Assembly: GCF_017896165.1 (NCBI RefSeq)
Contig: NZ_JAFCNB010000006.1
Location: 124,001 to 188,000, forward strand
DNA from: Microbispora oryzae
Lineage (GTDB): Bacteria > Actinomycetota > Actinomycetes > Streptosporangiales > Streptosporangiaceae
Direction: 5' to 3'
Length of the DNA stretch: 64,000 nt
A program made the position numbers and the translations under genes. Positions 18,464 through 29,873 of the stretch are shown in pieces (positions within the stretch are counted from its first letter, which is position 1; each line of letters opens with the position of its first letter). The notes beneath the pieces were generated by a model that did no database searches, had not been told where the DNA came from, and saw only the letters and a list, made by a program, of their open reading frames with translations.

Positions 18464-19606
18464 ATGAGCGTGACTGTTTCGGACGCCCGTGTCGTCACCC
18501 CCGGCGGGGTGCGCGACGGCTGGCTCACGATCGAGGACGGCCGGATCACCCACATCGGCGACGGACGGGCGCCCGGACCCGGCCTGAGCCTGGGCGGGCG
18601 CACGGTCGTGCCCGGTTTCGTGGACATCCACACCCACGGCGGGGCCGGCGGCTCCTACCCGGACGGCGATCCCGAGACGGCCGCCGCCGTAGCCGCGTTC
18701 CACCTGTCCCGCGGCTCGACGACGGCCCTGGCCAGCCTCGTCACGGCCTCCCCCGACGCGCTCGCCCGGGCCGCCGGCACGCTGGCCGATCTCGCCGAGC
18801 AGGGTTTGATCGCCGGGATCCACTTCGAGGGCCCGTACATCGCCAGGGCCCGCTGCGGGGCGCACGACCCCGCACTGCTGCGCACCCCCGACCGCGCCGA
18901 GTTCCAGGCACTGGTGAAGGCCGGCCGCGGCCACGTCCGGATGATCACCATCGCACCCGAACTGCCCGGCGCGCTCGATGTGATCAGAGAGGCCAGGGCC
19001 GAGGGCGTCGTCGCCGCCCTGGGCCACAGCGACGCGACCTACGAGCAGACGATCGCCGGCATCGAGGCCGGTGGCGGCGTCGCGACCCACCTCTACAACG
19101 CCATGCCCCCGCTGAACCACCGGGATCCGGGGCCCATCGCCGCCCTGCTCCAGGACGAGCGGGTGACGATCGAGCTCATCAACGACGGCGTGCACGTCCA
19201 CCCGGCCATGCTGCGCCTCGCCATGCGGGCGGCGGGCCCCGGCCGTACCGCCCTCATCACGGACGCGATGGCGGCGGCCGGCATGGGCGACGGCACCTAC
19301 CCGCTGGGCCCGATGACGGTGAACGTCGAGAACGGCGTGGCCCGGCTGGCCGAGGGCGGAGCCATCGCGGGCAGCACCCTCACCATGGACGTCGCCTTCC
19401 GCCGGACGGTCGGAGATCTCGGGGTGCCCATCACCGACGCGGTCCGGATGGCGTCGCAGACCCCGGCCCGCGTGCTGGGCCTGGACGCCGAGATCGGGTC
19501 GATCTCCACCGGCCGGTACGCCGACCTGGTGGTGCTCGACGACGACCTGAACGTGGACGGCGTGATGAAGCGCGGATCCTGGGTCACGCGCCCGGCGGGC
19601 GTCTGA
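18464..19606 (+). CDS. nagA: N-acetylglucosamine-6-phosphate deacetylase
   Basis: NagA hydrolyses GlcNAc-6-P to glucosamine-6-P and acetate in amino-sugar recycling. The 380-residue length is standard. Motifs present are FVDIHTHGG (metal-binding His pair), IHFEGPY with the conserved Glu, ALGHSDATYEQ, ATHLYNAMPP, and ITDAMAAAG with the catalytic Asp. The start ATG lacks a good Shine-Dalgarno sequence. It is monocistronic, with a GC-rich hairpin after its stop. No DasR-type operator could be recognised in the 229-nt upstream spacer. Confidence 0.96.
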   Translation: MSVTVSDARVVTPGGVRDGWLTIEDGRITHIGDGRAPGPGLSLGGRTVVPGFVDIHTHGGAGGSYPDGDPETAAAVAAFHLSRGSTTALASLVTASPDALARAAGTLADLAEQGLIAGIHFEGPYIARARCGAHDPALLRTPDRAEFQALVKAGRGHVRMITIAPELPGALDVIREARAEGVVAALGHSDATYEQTIAGIEAGGGVATHLYNAMPPLNHRDPGPIAALLQDERVTIELINDGVHVHPAMLRLAMRAAGPGRTALITDAMAAAGMGDGTYPLGPMTVNVENGVARLAEGGAIAGSTLTMDVAFRRTVGDLGVPITDAVRMASQTPARVLGLDAEIGSISTGRYADLVVLDDDLNVDGVMKRGSWVTRPAGV

Positions 19607-19626
19607 CCGGCCGCGCGCCCGGCCGG

Positions 19627-19652
19627 CGGGCCCCGGCGGACACCGGGGCCCG
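19627..19652. terminator. Bidirectional hairpin between nagA and guaB3
   Basis: A perfect 10-bp GC stem with a 6-nt loop sits in the 57-nt space between the two convergent stops. No T tract is present. Confidence 0.6.
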
Positions 19653-19663
19653 GCGTCCGGGTG

Positions 19664-20782
19664 TCAGCGCTGCGGCGGGGCGACGACCACCTCGACGCGC
19701 TGGAACTCCTTGAGGTCGGAGTAGCCCGCGGTGGCCATCGTGCGGCGCAGCGCGCCCATCAGGTTCATCGACCCGTCGGCCAGGGACGAGGGGCCGTGCA
19801 GGATCTCCCGCAGGGTGCCGATCGTGCCGAACTCCACCCGCCTGCCGCGCGGCAGCTCCGGGTGGTGGGCCTCCGACCCCCAGTGGAACCCGCGGCCGGG
19901 GGCCTCGGCGGCCCGGGCCAGCGGCGACCCCACCATGACGGCGTCGGCGCCGCAGGCGATCGCCTTGGCGATGTCGCCCGAGCCGCCCATGCCGCCGTCG
20001 GCGATGACGTGGACGTAGCGCCCGCCCGACTCGTCCATGTAGTCGCGGCGCGCGGCGGCGACGTCGGAGACCGCCGTGGCCATCGGCACGACCACGCCGA
20101 GCACGTTGCGGGTGGTGTGGGAGGCGCCGCCGCCGAAGCCGACCAGCACGCCCGCCGCGCCGGTCCGCATGAGGTGCAGCGCGGCGGTGTAGGTCGCGCA
20201 GCCGCCCACGATCACCGGGACGTCGAGCTCGTAGATGAACTGCTTGAGGTTGAGGGGCTCGGCCCGGCCGGAGACGTGCTCGGCGGAGACCGTCGTCCCG
20301 CGGATCACGAAGATGTCGACGCCCGCGTCGATCACGGCCTTGTGGTGCTGCACGGTCCGCTGCGGGGACAGCCGGACGGCCGTCGTCACGCCGGCGGCCC
20401 TGATCTCCTCGATGCGCCGCCCGATCAGCTCGTCCCTGATGGGGGCGGTGTAGATCTCCTGCAGCCGCCGCGTGGCCGCGTCCTGGTCGAGGGTGGCCAC
20501 CTCCTCCAGGAGGGGCGAGGGGTCGTCGTAGCGCGTCCACAACCCCTCCAGGTCGAGGACGCCGAGGCCGCCGAGCCGGCCGATCTCGATCGCCGTGGCC
20601 GGCGAGACCACGCTGTCCATCGGGCTCGCCACCAGCGGCGAGTCGAACCGGTAGGCGTCGATCTGCCAGGAGATCGAGACCTCCTCCGGGTCTCGGGTGC
20701 GCCGGGAGGGCACGATGCCGATCTCGTCCAGCGCGTAGGCACGCCGCCCGCTCTTGCCGCGCCCGATCTCCACCTGTGTCAT
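19664..20782 (-). CDS. guaB3: GuaB3 family IMP dehydrogenase-related protein
   Basis: This 372-residue TIM-barrel protein lacks CBS domains and matches the actinobacterial GuaB3 family. It starts MTQVEIGRGKSGRRAYALDE and has VHVIADGGMGGSGDIAKAIA as the phosphate-binding loop. The catalytic loop of true IMP dehydrogenase (GSICTT) reads GASHTTR here, with His222 where the Cys should be, so classic IMP oxidation chemistry is unlikely. It lies 71 nt after guaB in the same direction, with a strong hairpin between them. Its cellular role in actinomycetes is not settled. Confidence 0.93.
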   Translation of the reverse strand: MTQVEIGRGKSGRRAYALDEIGIVPSRRTRDPEEVSISWQIDAYRFDSPLVASPMDSVVSPATAIEIGRLGGLGVLDLEGLWTRYDDPSPLLEEVATLDQDAATRRLQEIYTAPIRDELIGRRIEEIRAAGVTTAVRLSPQRTVQHHKAVIDAGVDIFVIRGTTVSAEHVSGRAEPLNLKQFIYELDVPVIVGGCATYTAALHLMRTGAAGVLVGFGGGASHTTRNVLGVVVPMATAVSDVAAARRDYMDESGGRYVHVIADGGMGGSGDIAKAIACGADAVMVGSPLARAAEAPGRGFHWGSEAHHPELPRGRRVEFGTIGTLREILHGPSSLADGSMNLMGALRRTMATAGYSDLKEFQRVEVVVAPPQR

Positions 20783-20810
20783 TGTCGCCTGTTCTTTCCC
20801 GTTACTCGCG

Positions 20811-20843
20811 TACGGCTCCCGCCGTCGCCGCGCGGGAGCCGTA
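20811..20843 (-). terminator. Hairpin between guaB and guaB3
   Basis: A perfect 12-bp stem, beginning TACGGCTCCCGC, with a 9-nt loop fills most of the intergenic space. It has no T-rich tail. It may end or attenuate the guaB transcript before guaB3. Confidence 0.55.
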
Positions 20844-20853
20844 CCGTCGTCCG

Positions 20854-22554
<1,701 letters not shown>

Positions 22555-22819
22555 TCACGGAGCGTCCGCGCGCAATGCCCCAACGTGCAGTTGCACAAAG
22601 CTGCATATCGGCGATTTTCGAAACTGCGAACGAAACGAAAAAGCGCACGCACGAAATCAGCCGTCCGGGGTCTCACTATTGTGCGAATGGGCCGGACAGC
22701 GGGGGAAAAGCCGAGCTATTCTCGCGACTCGTGGCAAGGCGAGGGACCGGGCTTCGCGAGCTCCGCGAGCGCGGAAGCCGCGAGACGTTTTCGCGAGCGG
22801 AACCCAGCGACGGAGGACC

Positions 22820-23818
22820 ATGAGGACGACGCGCGACGCGGACACCCTCGAAAGCCTTGGACTCACCCGGGAGCAGACCTCCGTCTACACGACGGTGCTG
22901 AAGCTGCACCGCGCCACGCCCGGCGAGATCGCCGAGGTCGTGGAGCGGCCCGCCGACGACGTGCTCGACACCCTCACCCGCCTCGTCCGGCTCGGCGCGG
23001 TGGAGGTGCAGGACGGCGACTACCTGGCCCGCCATCCGGCCGCTGCCATCGGGCGGCTGGTGGCGGACCGCCTCGACCGGCTGGCCAGGGAGAGCCGCCA
23101 GCTCGACGCCGCGCTCGACGCCGTCGGCCGGCTCACCCACCACTACGACGCGGGCCGCGACCACCAGAGCGGCCAGTTCTCCGTCGAGGCGGTCAGCGAC
23201 GCCGACGAGCTCTACGAGAGCGTCGTCGGCCTCGCCCTGCAGGCCCCGCCCGCGGACCTCGTCGCGGCGATCCCCGACCGGCGCACCATGGGCCGGTTCG
23301 CTGAAAGGTACACAGGGGCGTGGATCCAGGCGATCGAGGACGGGGTGCTTCGCTCCCGCACGGTCGTGTCGGTCTCCGCGCTGGCCAGTCCACGGGTGCG
23401 CGAGGGCTGCGACCGGCTCGTCGCGGCCGGCGCCGGCGTCCGTACCTTGGACAACGTGCCCAGCTGGTTCTTCGCCGTGGGAGACGACGCGGCCGGGCTG
23501 CCCGCCGCGTGGGGGACGCCCCCGCCGGAGCACGCCTACAACTGCTACCTGGTCCGTGCCCCCGTGGCGGTGGCCGCGCTGCGCGCGCTCTTCGAGGAGC
23601 TGTGGACCCGCGCCACGCCCGTGCCGTCCCGGACGAGAGGCGACGCCCGGCAGGTGCTGCGGCTGGCGGCGCAGGGGCTGAGCGACGAGGCCATCGCCCG
23701 TCACCTGGGCGTTTCCGTCCGCACCGTCCGTGGGAGGTTCGCCGGCGCGATGAGCGAGCTGGGCGCCCAGTCCCGCTTCCACGCGGGGGTCGAGGCGGCC
23801 AGGCGCGGCTGGCTCTGA
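22820..23818 (+). CDS. Transcriptional regulator, TrmB-like N-terminal and LuxR-type C-terminal helix-turn-helix
   Basis: The 332-residue protein begins with a TrmB-like winged helix (LESLGLTREQTSVYTTVLKL, residues 8-70) that usually binds DNA. A central region at about 100-250 may sense a ligand. A LuxR-type helix-turn-helix sits at the C-terminus (LAAQGLSDEAIARHLGVSVR and following residues). Such two-HTH regulators are common in Streptomyces and relatives; their ligands are mostly unknown. The ATG follows CGGAGGA at 5 nt. It is divergent from guaB and could control itself or its neighbours. Confidence 0.82.
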   Translation: MRTTRDADTLESLGLTREQTSVYTTVLKLHRATPGEIAEVVERPADDVLDTLTRLVRLGAVEVQDGDYLARHPAAAIGRLVADRLDRLARESRQLDAALDAVGRLTHHYDAGRDHQSGQFSVEAVSDADELYESVVGLALQAPPADLVAAIPDRRTMGRFAERYTGAWIQAIEDGVLRSRTVVSVSALASPRVREGCDRLVAAGAGVRTLDNVPSWFFAVGDDAAGLPAAWGTPPPEHAYNCYLVRAPVAVAALRALFEELWTRATPVPSRTRGDARQVLRLAAQGLSDEAIARHLGVSVRTVRGRFAGAMSELGAQSRFHAGVEAARRGWL

Positions 23819-23932
23819 CCCCGCCGGCCCGCCGCGGGACTCCCGTCACGTTTCCCAAAGGGCAGGTCCGGAACCGTCCGCCGCTCCATCCCCAGTGGGC
23901 CGCACTTTCCCTCGACCGCAGCACGGGGGCCA

Positions 23933-23938
23933 TAAGGT
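23933..23938 (+). promoter_or_regulatory. -10 box of a probable leaderless transcript (DUF5319 gene)
   Basis: TAAGGT lies 7 nt before the GTG start. This is the spacing expected when transcription begins at the start codon itself. The overlapping AAGGTGG could instead act as a ribosome site. Confidence 0.4.
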
Positions 23939-23945
23939 GGGATGC

Positions 23946-24323
23946 GTGCTGGAAGACGTCCCCCGCGACCCGTTCGCGGACGACCCCGAAGACCCCGCGG
24001 CCGAGCTCGGCGCGCCCGACGATGTGGAGCCCCTGACGATCGAGGAACGCGACGAGGCGCTGACGGACCTCGCCGACGTCGAGGTCTTCCGTTCCCTGCT
24101 CGAACCGCAGGGCGTGCTCGGGCTCGTGCTCGACTGCCCCGAGTGCGGCGACCAGCACTACTTCGACTGGGACCTGCTGCGGGGCAACCTACGCCAGATG
24201 ATCGACAACGGCCGTCCCCAGGTGCACGAGCCGGCCTACCAGCCCGATCCGGCCGACTACGTGAGCTGGGAGTACGCCCGGGGTTACGTGGACGGCGTGA
24301 TCGACACCGAAGAGAGCCACTGA
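23946..24323 (+). CDS. DUF5319 family protein
   Basis: This 125-residue acidic protein belongs to a small actinobacterial family found next to guaB and sigD/shbA (Rv3412 is at the matching place in M. tuberculosis). Visible features are VFRSLLEPQGVLGLVLDCPE, a CPECGDQHYFDWDLL segment with a CxxC that may bind zinc, and a C-terminal [16 protein letters not shown]. No function is known. The GTG start has both AAGGTGG and a -10-like box just upstream. The last 40 nt run antisense to the small RsdA-like gene. Confidence 0.82.
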   Translation: MLEDVPRDPFADDPEDPAAELGAPDDVEPLTIEERDEALTDLADVEVFRSLLEPQGVLGLVLDCPECGDQHYFDWDLLRGNLRQMIDNGRPQVHEPAYQPDPADYVSWEYARGYVDGVIDTEESH

Positions 24324-24499
24324 CCGTCCACATCGGCGGCCAGCGCGGCGAGCACCCGCACGGCGGGATCTCCGCCGGACACCGGCTCACGCCGGCCCAG
24401 CGCGTCGAGGACGGCGTCCACCCGCCTCAGGTCGCCATCCACGCCTGCATCGCCGTACGACCCCTTACGGTGTGCCGTACGGCGACGATCAACGGTCAC
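24284..24499 (-). CDS. Small RsdA-like anti-sigma factor, sigma-binding domain only
   Basis: This is a 71-residue gene whose GTG overlaps the sigma factor stop as GTGA, so it is coupled to it. Residues 24-58 ([14 protein letters not shown], then [10 protein letters not shown]) follow the pattern of the N-terminal SigD-binding segment of mycobacterial RsdA (LLDAL..RE.V...DP...LAAL), and RsdA is likewise encoded next to sigD. The rest of RsdA, including its membrane anchor, is missing. The last 13 residues are encoded antisense to the DUF5319 gene. It may be a real miniature cytoplasmic anti-sigma factor or a decaying remnant. Homology is judged by eye. Confidence 0.55.
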   Translation of the reverse strand: MTVDRRRTAHRKGSYGDAGVDGDLRRVDAVLDALGRREPVSGGDPAVRVLAALAADVDGQWLSSVSITPST

Positions 24500-25122
24500 G
24501 CAATCGACTCCAACTCGGCCAGCTGCCTGAGCCTGGCCAGAGCGCGATGCTGGGCGACCCGGACAGCACCTGGTGACATGCCGAGTACATTACCGGTCTC
24601 CTCCGCCGACAGGCCGGAGACCACCCTCAAGATGAGAAGCTCGCGCTGGTTGTCCGGCAGCCGGGACAGCAGCGCGCGGGCGTGCTGCGCCTCGATGTAG
24701 CGCACCACGGTCTCCTCCGGCCCCGGCCCCTCGTCCGGTCCGTCAGGAAGATCCTGCGTCGGCACCGCCGAGCGGACGGAGCTGCGCAGGGCGTCGGCCA
24801 CCTTGTGCGACGCGATCCCGAAGACGAACGACGCGAACGGGCGGCCCATGTCGCGGTAGCGCGGCAGGGCCGCCAGGACGGCGATGCACACCTCCTGGGC
24901 CACATCGTCGGCGATGTGGTAGTGACCGGATACCCTGCCCAGTCTGGCCCTGCAGTAGCGCACCACCATGGGGCGCAGACGTCCCAGAAGCGTTTCGATC
25001 GCAGTGCGATCTCCCTGTACGGCAAGGCTGGTCAGTTCCCTGAGGTCGGACTCATCCGATCTCGTCGCAAGCCTTACCCCAGTTGCGGCGTCGGCGACGC
25101 ATCCCTCGGTCACGTTAGGCAT
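24496..25122 (-). CDS. RNA polymerase sigma-70 family factor (ShbA/SigD type)
   Basis: The 208-residue group 4-like sigma factor has region 2 at about 45-115 ([40 protein letters not shown]) and region 4 at about 150-205 ([20 protein letters not shown], then [20 protein letters not shown]). At this locus, between guaB and groEL, Streptomyces has ShbA, which drives expression of the principal sigma factor, and Mycobacterium has SigD. The ATG has no clear ribosome site; a GTG four codons in (25113) is an alternative. It is probably held in check by the coupled RsdA-like gene. A near-perfect 16-bp palindrome lies about 100 nt upstream. Confidence 0.92.
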   Translation of the reverse strand: MPNVTEGCVADAATGVRLATRSDESDLRELTSLAVQGDRTAIETLLGRLRPMVVRYCRARLGRVSGHYHIADDVAQEVCIAVLAALPRYRDMGRPFASFVFGIASHKVADALRSSVRSAVPTQDLPDGPDEGPGPEETVVRYIEAQHARALLSRLPDNQRELLILRVVSGLSAEETGNVLGMSPGAVRVAQHRALARLRQLAELESIA

Positions 25123-25220
25123 GATGCCCGTCGCGCTGGTTCATGTCGTCATGGTTAACGGCTACGGATTGGTCACATTGACCCGCCGATAACAGCAGGT
25201 AATCGGGTGGACACGCGGCC

Positions 25221-25236
25221 GTTGGAACATTCCAAC
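25221..25236. promoter_or_regulatory. Palindrome upstream of the sigma factor gene, candidate operator
   Basis: GTTGGAA and TTCCAAC flank a CA centre in the 5' region of the sigma gene, about 100 nt before its start. The sequence is too short-looped for a terminator and resembles a dimeric repressor or activator site. The binding protein is unknown. Confidence 0.4.
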
Positions 25237-25288
25237 CAATTGCCCCAAATCAAGCGATATTTGTCAGGCCTTCTGACAGGGATAAAAG

Positions 25289-25364
25289 AAACGGCCCCCG
25301 CCTGGCGGCGGGAGCCGTTTTCGTCAGTGGCCGGACCGTGGCCCGGCCCGGAAGCCGGGCCGGG
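25289..25364. terminator. groEL terminator, tandem hairpins
   Basis: The first hairpin after groEL (25342-25364) has a perfect 10-bp stem with an AAG loop. The second (25289-25320) pairs AAACGGC..CCCGCC with GGCGGG..GCCGTTT and has T-rich tails on both strands (TTTCTTTTATC on the minus strand). It ends groEL transcription and could also work from the other direction. Confidence 0.8.
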
Positions 25365-25398
25365 TGGCCGGACCCGATGACCGGGCCGGTGACCGGGC

Positions 25399-27021
<1,623 letters not shown>

Positions 27022-27085
27022 TCATGTCTCCTTAGACACCGGAGCCCCGGGCACGCGTCCCGGGGCTCCACATGATGTGCGCGGC

Positions 27086-27397
27086 CTACTTCTCGATGAT
27101 GGCGAGCACGTCACGCGCGGAGAGCACCAGGTACTCCTCGCCGCCGTACTTGACCTCGGTGCCGCCGTACTTGCTGTAGAGGACGACGTCGCCCTCCTTG
27201 ACGTCGAGCGGAATCCGCTTCTCGCCGTCCTCGTCCCAGTTGCCCGGGCCCACCGCGAGGACTCGGCCCTCCTGCGGCTTCTCCTTGGCGGTGTCCGGGA
27301 TGACCAGGCCGGAGGCGGTGGTCTGCTCGGCCTCAAGCGGCTGGACCACGATGCGGTCGCCAAGCGGCTTAACGGGAACCTTAGTGGCGGTCGTCAC
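27086..27397 (-). CDS. groES: Co-chaperonin GroES
   Basis: The 103-residue GroES caps the GroEL ring during ATP-driven folding. Characteristic stretches are [22 protein letters not shown] (start and mobile loop), [26 protein letters not shown] and the ending DVLAIIEK. The GTG start follows GGGGAGG at 7 nt. It is the first gene of the groES-groEL operon and carries a sigma-A-type promoter and a CIRCE operator upstream. Confidence 0.98.
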   Translation of the reverse strand: MTTATKVPVKPLGDRIVVQPLEAEQTTASGLVIPDTAKEKPQEGRVLAVGPGNWDEDGEKRIPLDVKEGDVVLYSKYGGTEVKYGGEEYLVLSARDVLAIIEK

Positions 27398-27486
27398 GAT
27401 CGGACCTCCCCTTCAGATTGCGATGAATGAGCTGAAGAGGCGACCAGCGGCCTGCCGTCGCGGGTGTCAGACCAATCTCGTCGCTG

Positions 27487-27513
27487 TTGGCACTCTCAGC
27501 GGGAGAGTGCCAA
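27487..27513. promoter_or_regulatory. CIRCE element (HrcA operator)
   Basis: TTGGCACTC, nine bases, then GAGTGCCAA is a perfect 9-9-9 inverted repeat. It matches the HrcA-binding CIRCE consensus with one change per arm. It starts about where transcription from the upstream promoter would begin, so bound HrcA would block groES-groEL until heat shock. Confidence 0.95.
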
Positions 27514-27519
27514 CACGAA

Positions 27520-27548
27520 ACAGTATGCAAGTGGCGCGTGACAGTCAA
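27520..27548 (-). promoter_or_regulatory. groES promoter
   Basis: On the minus strand TTGACT (27543-27548) and TACTGT (27520-27525) are spaced by 17 bp. They match a vegetative actinobacterial promoter and sit just before CIRCE. Confidence 0.75.
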
Positions 27549-27660
27549 CACGAACCCGCACCGCAGGTCAGGTGCGCGACGGTCGTCCCCCTCACACCGC
27601 CGCCGTTCTCACCCCGCCTTCCTCCTGGCACCACCATCCACCGGCGGGCGCCCGAGACGG

Positions 27661-27666
27661 TAGCGT
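27661..27666 (+). promoter_or_regulatory. -10 box of a probable leaderless transcript (methyltransferase gene)
   Basis: TAGCGT lies 8 nt before the GTG start and supports that start. No ribosome site is visible. Confidence 0.4.
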
Positions 27667-27674
27667 CGGGATTC

Positions 27675-28862
27675 GTGGATCTGGAGGCGTTTCGCGCGCT
27701 GCTCGAACCCGCGGGGCAGAGGGCTCTGGCCGACGCGGCGGACGTCCTGGCCGGGGGCGCCGATCCGGTCGCGGCCGCGACCGCGCTGCGCCGGGCGCAC
27801 TCCCCGGAGCTGACCTCCGCCGCGCTCACCCAGGCGTCGCTGCGGCGGCGGGCCGAGGCGAAGTTCGGCGCGGACGCCACGGTCATGTACTTCACCCCTC
27901 ACGGGGTGGAGCAGGCCACCCGGGCCGAGGTCGCCGCCCACCGGGCCGAGCGGGTCGTGCGCGGGTCGGGCCCGGACGGCCCGCCCACGGTGCTCGACGT
28001 CTGCTGCGGTATCGGCGGCGACGCCCTGGCACTGGCCCGCGCGGGGTGCGCCGTCGACGCGGTCGACCTCGACCCGCTCACGGCCGAGGTGGCCCGCGCC
28101 AACGCGGCGGTCCTGGGCCTGTCCGGCCGGATCGCGGTCCGTACGGGAGACGCCGCGGCGGCCGACCCCTCGCGGCACGGCCTGCTGTTCGCCGATCCCG
28201 CCAGGCGGGGGGCCAGGGGACGGACGTTCGACCCGATGGCCTACTCCCCGAGTTGGCCGGCCGTCCTCGACCTGGTGTCCCGGGCGCGGGCCGCCTGCCT
28301 GAAGGTCGCCCCCGGCATCCCGTACGAGCTGATCCCCGAGGGCGCGGAGGCCGAGTGGGTCTCCTATCGGGGCGAGGTCAAGGAGGCGGCGATCTGGGCC
28401 GGTCCGGGCCCCGGCGGGCGGCGGGCGACCCTGCTGCCCTCCGGCGCGACGCTGACCGCGACGGGAGCGGAGGCGGAGACCGGGCCCGCGGGACGCTACC
28501 TCTACGAGCCGGACGGGGCCGCGGTCCGCGCCCACCTGGTCGCCGAGGTCGCCGCGATGGTGGACGGGCGGCTGCTCGACCCACGCATCGCGTACATCAC
28601 CTCCGACCGCCTGGTCCGGACGCCGTGGGCGGCCTGCTTCGAGATCGCCGACGTGCTCCCGTTCTCGCTCAAGCGCCTCCGGGCGACCCTGCGCGAGCGG
28701 AAGGTGGGCGCCGTGACGATCATGAAGCGCGGTTCCGCCGTCGACGTCGAGCGGCTCCGCAAGGACCTGCGGCTCGCCGGAGACAACGCGGCCGTGCTGG
28801 TGCTCACCCGCGTCGAAGACCGCCCGTACGTGCTGATCTGCGCCGCGGTCGGCCGTCCCTGA
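27675..28862 (+). CDS. Class I SAM-dependent methyltransferase, THUMP-like domain protein
   Basis: The 395-residue protein has a helical N-terminal part (1-100), a SAM-binding Rossmann domain (VLDVCCGIGGDALALARAG; AVDLDPLTAEVARANAA) and FADPARR as the post-IV loop. A C-terminal region of the THUMP-like family (PF18096) follows (PFSLKRLRATLRERKVGAVT). Such proteins are conserved in actinobacteria and are presumed nucleic-acid or rRNA/tRNA methyltransferases. The target is unknown. It runs divergently from groES. The GTG start is chosen on the -10 box position; longer in-frame starts would overlap the groES promoter. Confidence 0.83.
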   Translation: MDLEAFRALLEPAGQRALADAADVLAGGADPVAAATALRRAHSPELTSAALTQASLRRRAEAKFGADATVMYFTPHGVEQATRAEVAAHRAERVVRGSGPDGPPTVLDVCCGIGGDALALARAGCAVDAVDLDPLTAEVARANAAVLGLSGRIAVRTGDAAAADPSRHGLLFADPARRGARGRTFDPMAYSPSWPAVLDLVSRARAACLKVAPGIPYELIPEGAEAEWVSYRGEVKEAAIWAGPGPGGRRATLLPSGATLTATGAEAETGPAGRYLYEPDGAAVRAHLVAEVAAMVDGRLLDPRIAYITSDRLVRTPWAACFEIADVLPFSLKRLRATLRERKVGAVTIMKRGSAVDVERLRKDLRLAGDNAAVLVLTRVEDRPYVLICAAVGRP

Positions 28863-29026
28863 CCTGGGCATATCGCCCAATCCATCGGCAATCACGATCT
28901 TTTTCTGTCTCCGCGAGGGCCGGGCCGGTGTGGGCCTAAAGTTGGCGCGCGGGCGTGCCCGCCTGTTCGTTTCCTCTCCGTGAGATCGGGCCGGACGCTC
29001 CGGGTCGGCGAGTGAAGGAGCTCTAG

Positions 29027-29845
29027 GTGGAGCATTCGGGCCACAACCTCCTCCAGGCGGGCAGCCAGACCGCCATCTCCGACCGGATGCGCGAGCTCCT
29101 CGCCCGGGCCGCGCAGGACCATGTGTACGAGCAGCGCACCCAGGGCGCGGTGCTGGACGAGATCCGGCAACGGCTTGAGGGCATGGAGTGGCTGCTGCGC
29201 GAGGTGCGCGAGCGCGAGCTCGGCGGCCTGTGCGCGGCCCTGGAGGCCGTCGGGTCGCGTCTCGACGAGATGACCGCCAAGCCGCCCGCGTGGGCGGAGG
29301 GGCTGGCCCAGCACATGGACCTGCTCCGCGAGCACGTGGAGCAGGCCGGCGGTCACACGCAGGCCCTGACCGAGCGGATGACCGAGTTCGCCCAGCGCCT
29401 CACCCAGTTCCACACGAGCATGCAGGCCGCGGCCGGCCGGTTCACCCGGCTCGACCGGGCGATGGCGGAGCTGACCGAGCGCACCGAGCGGCTGGAGAGC
29501 GTCCTGCTCGACCGGATGGAGACCGTGGACGAGCGCGTCACCACGGGCCTCGCGGGAATCGGCACCGGCGTGGAGGGCGTCGCGGCCGGGGTCGGCCGGT
29601 TGACCGCCGCGGTCGACGAGGTCAGCGCCGAGGTCACGACCGCGGGCGGCGTCCTGACGCCACTGGTCGAGGCGGTGCGGAGCCGGCCCGACCGCGAGCA
29701 GACGGCCGACGCCGTGGCGGGCGCGGTGGCCCGGATCGTGGAGCCGGCCCACGGCGACATGGCGAGACGGCTGGCCGCACTGGAGGAGACCATGCTGGCC
29801 CTCGCCGAGGCGCTGCTGCGCCCCACCCGGTCCCCCGGGGACTGA
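29027..29845 (+). CDS. Coiled-coil protein of unknown function
   Basis: The protein has 272 residues, no signal peptide and no membrane segment. Nearly the whole length is predicted helical with heptad patterns: RMRELLARAAQDHVYEQRTQ (about 20-40), LTERMTEFAQRLTQFHTSMQ (about 113-133) and MAELTERTERLESVLLDRME (about 145-165). A final helix runs to the end. No known domain is recognised. The GTG follows GAAGGAG at 6 nt. A -10-like TAAAGT lies about 85 nt upstream. It converges with tsaD across 28 nt. A structural or partitioning-type scaffold role is only a guess. Confidence 0.75.
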   Translation: MEHSGHNLLQAGSQTAISDRMRELLARAAQDHVYEQRTQGAVLDEIRQRLEGMEWLLREVRERELGGLCAALEAVGSRLDEMTAKPPAWAEGLAQHMDLLREHVEQAGGHTQALTERMTEFAQRLTQFHTSMQAAAGRFTRLDRAMAELTERTERLESVLLDRMETVDERVTTGLAGIGTGVEGVAAGVGRLTAAVDEVSAEVTTAGGVLTPLVEAVRSRPDREQTADAVAGAVARIVEPAHGDMARRLAALEETMLALAEALLRPTRSPGD

Positions 29846-29873
29846 TCCCCCGCGAGACCGGGCCGGGATCCGA

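Noticed and set aside
25123-25288. whiB-type gene between the sigma gene and groEL, as in Mycobacterium
   Set aside because: The gap is too short and holds no Cys-rich reading frame.
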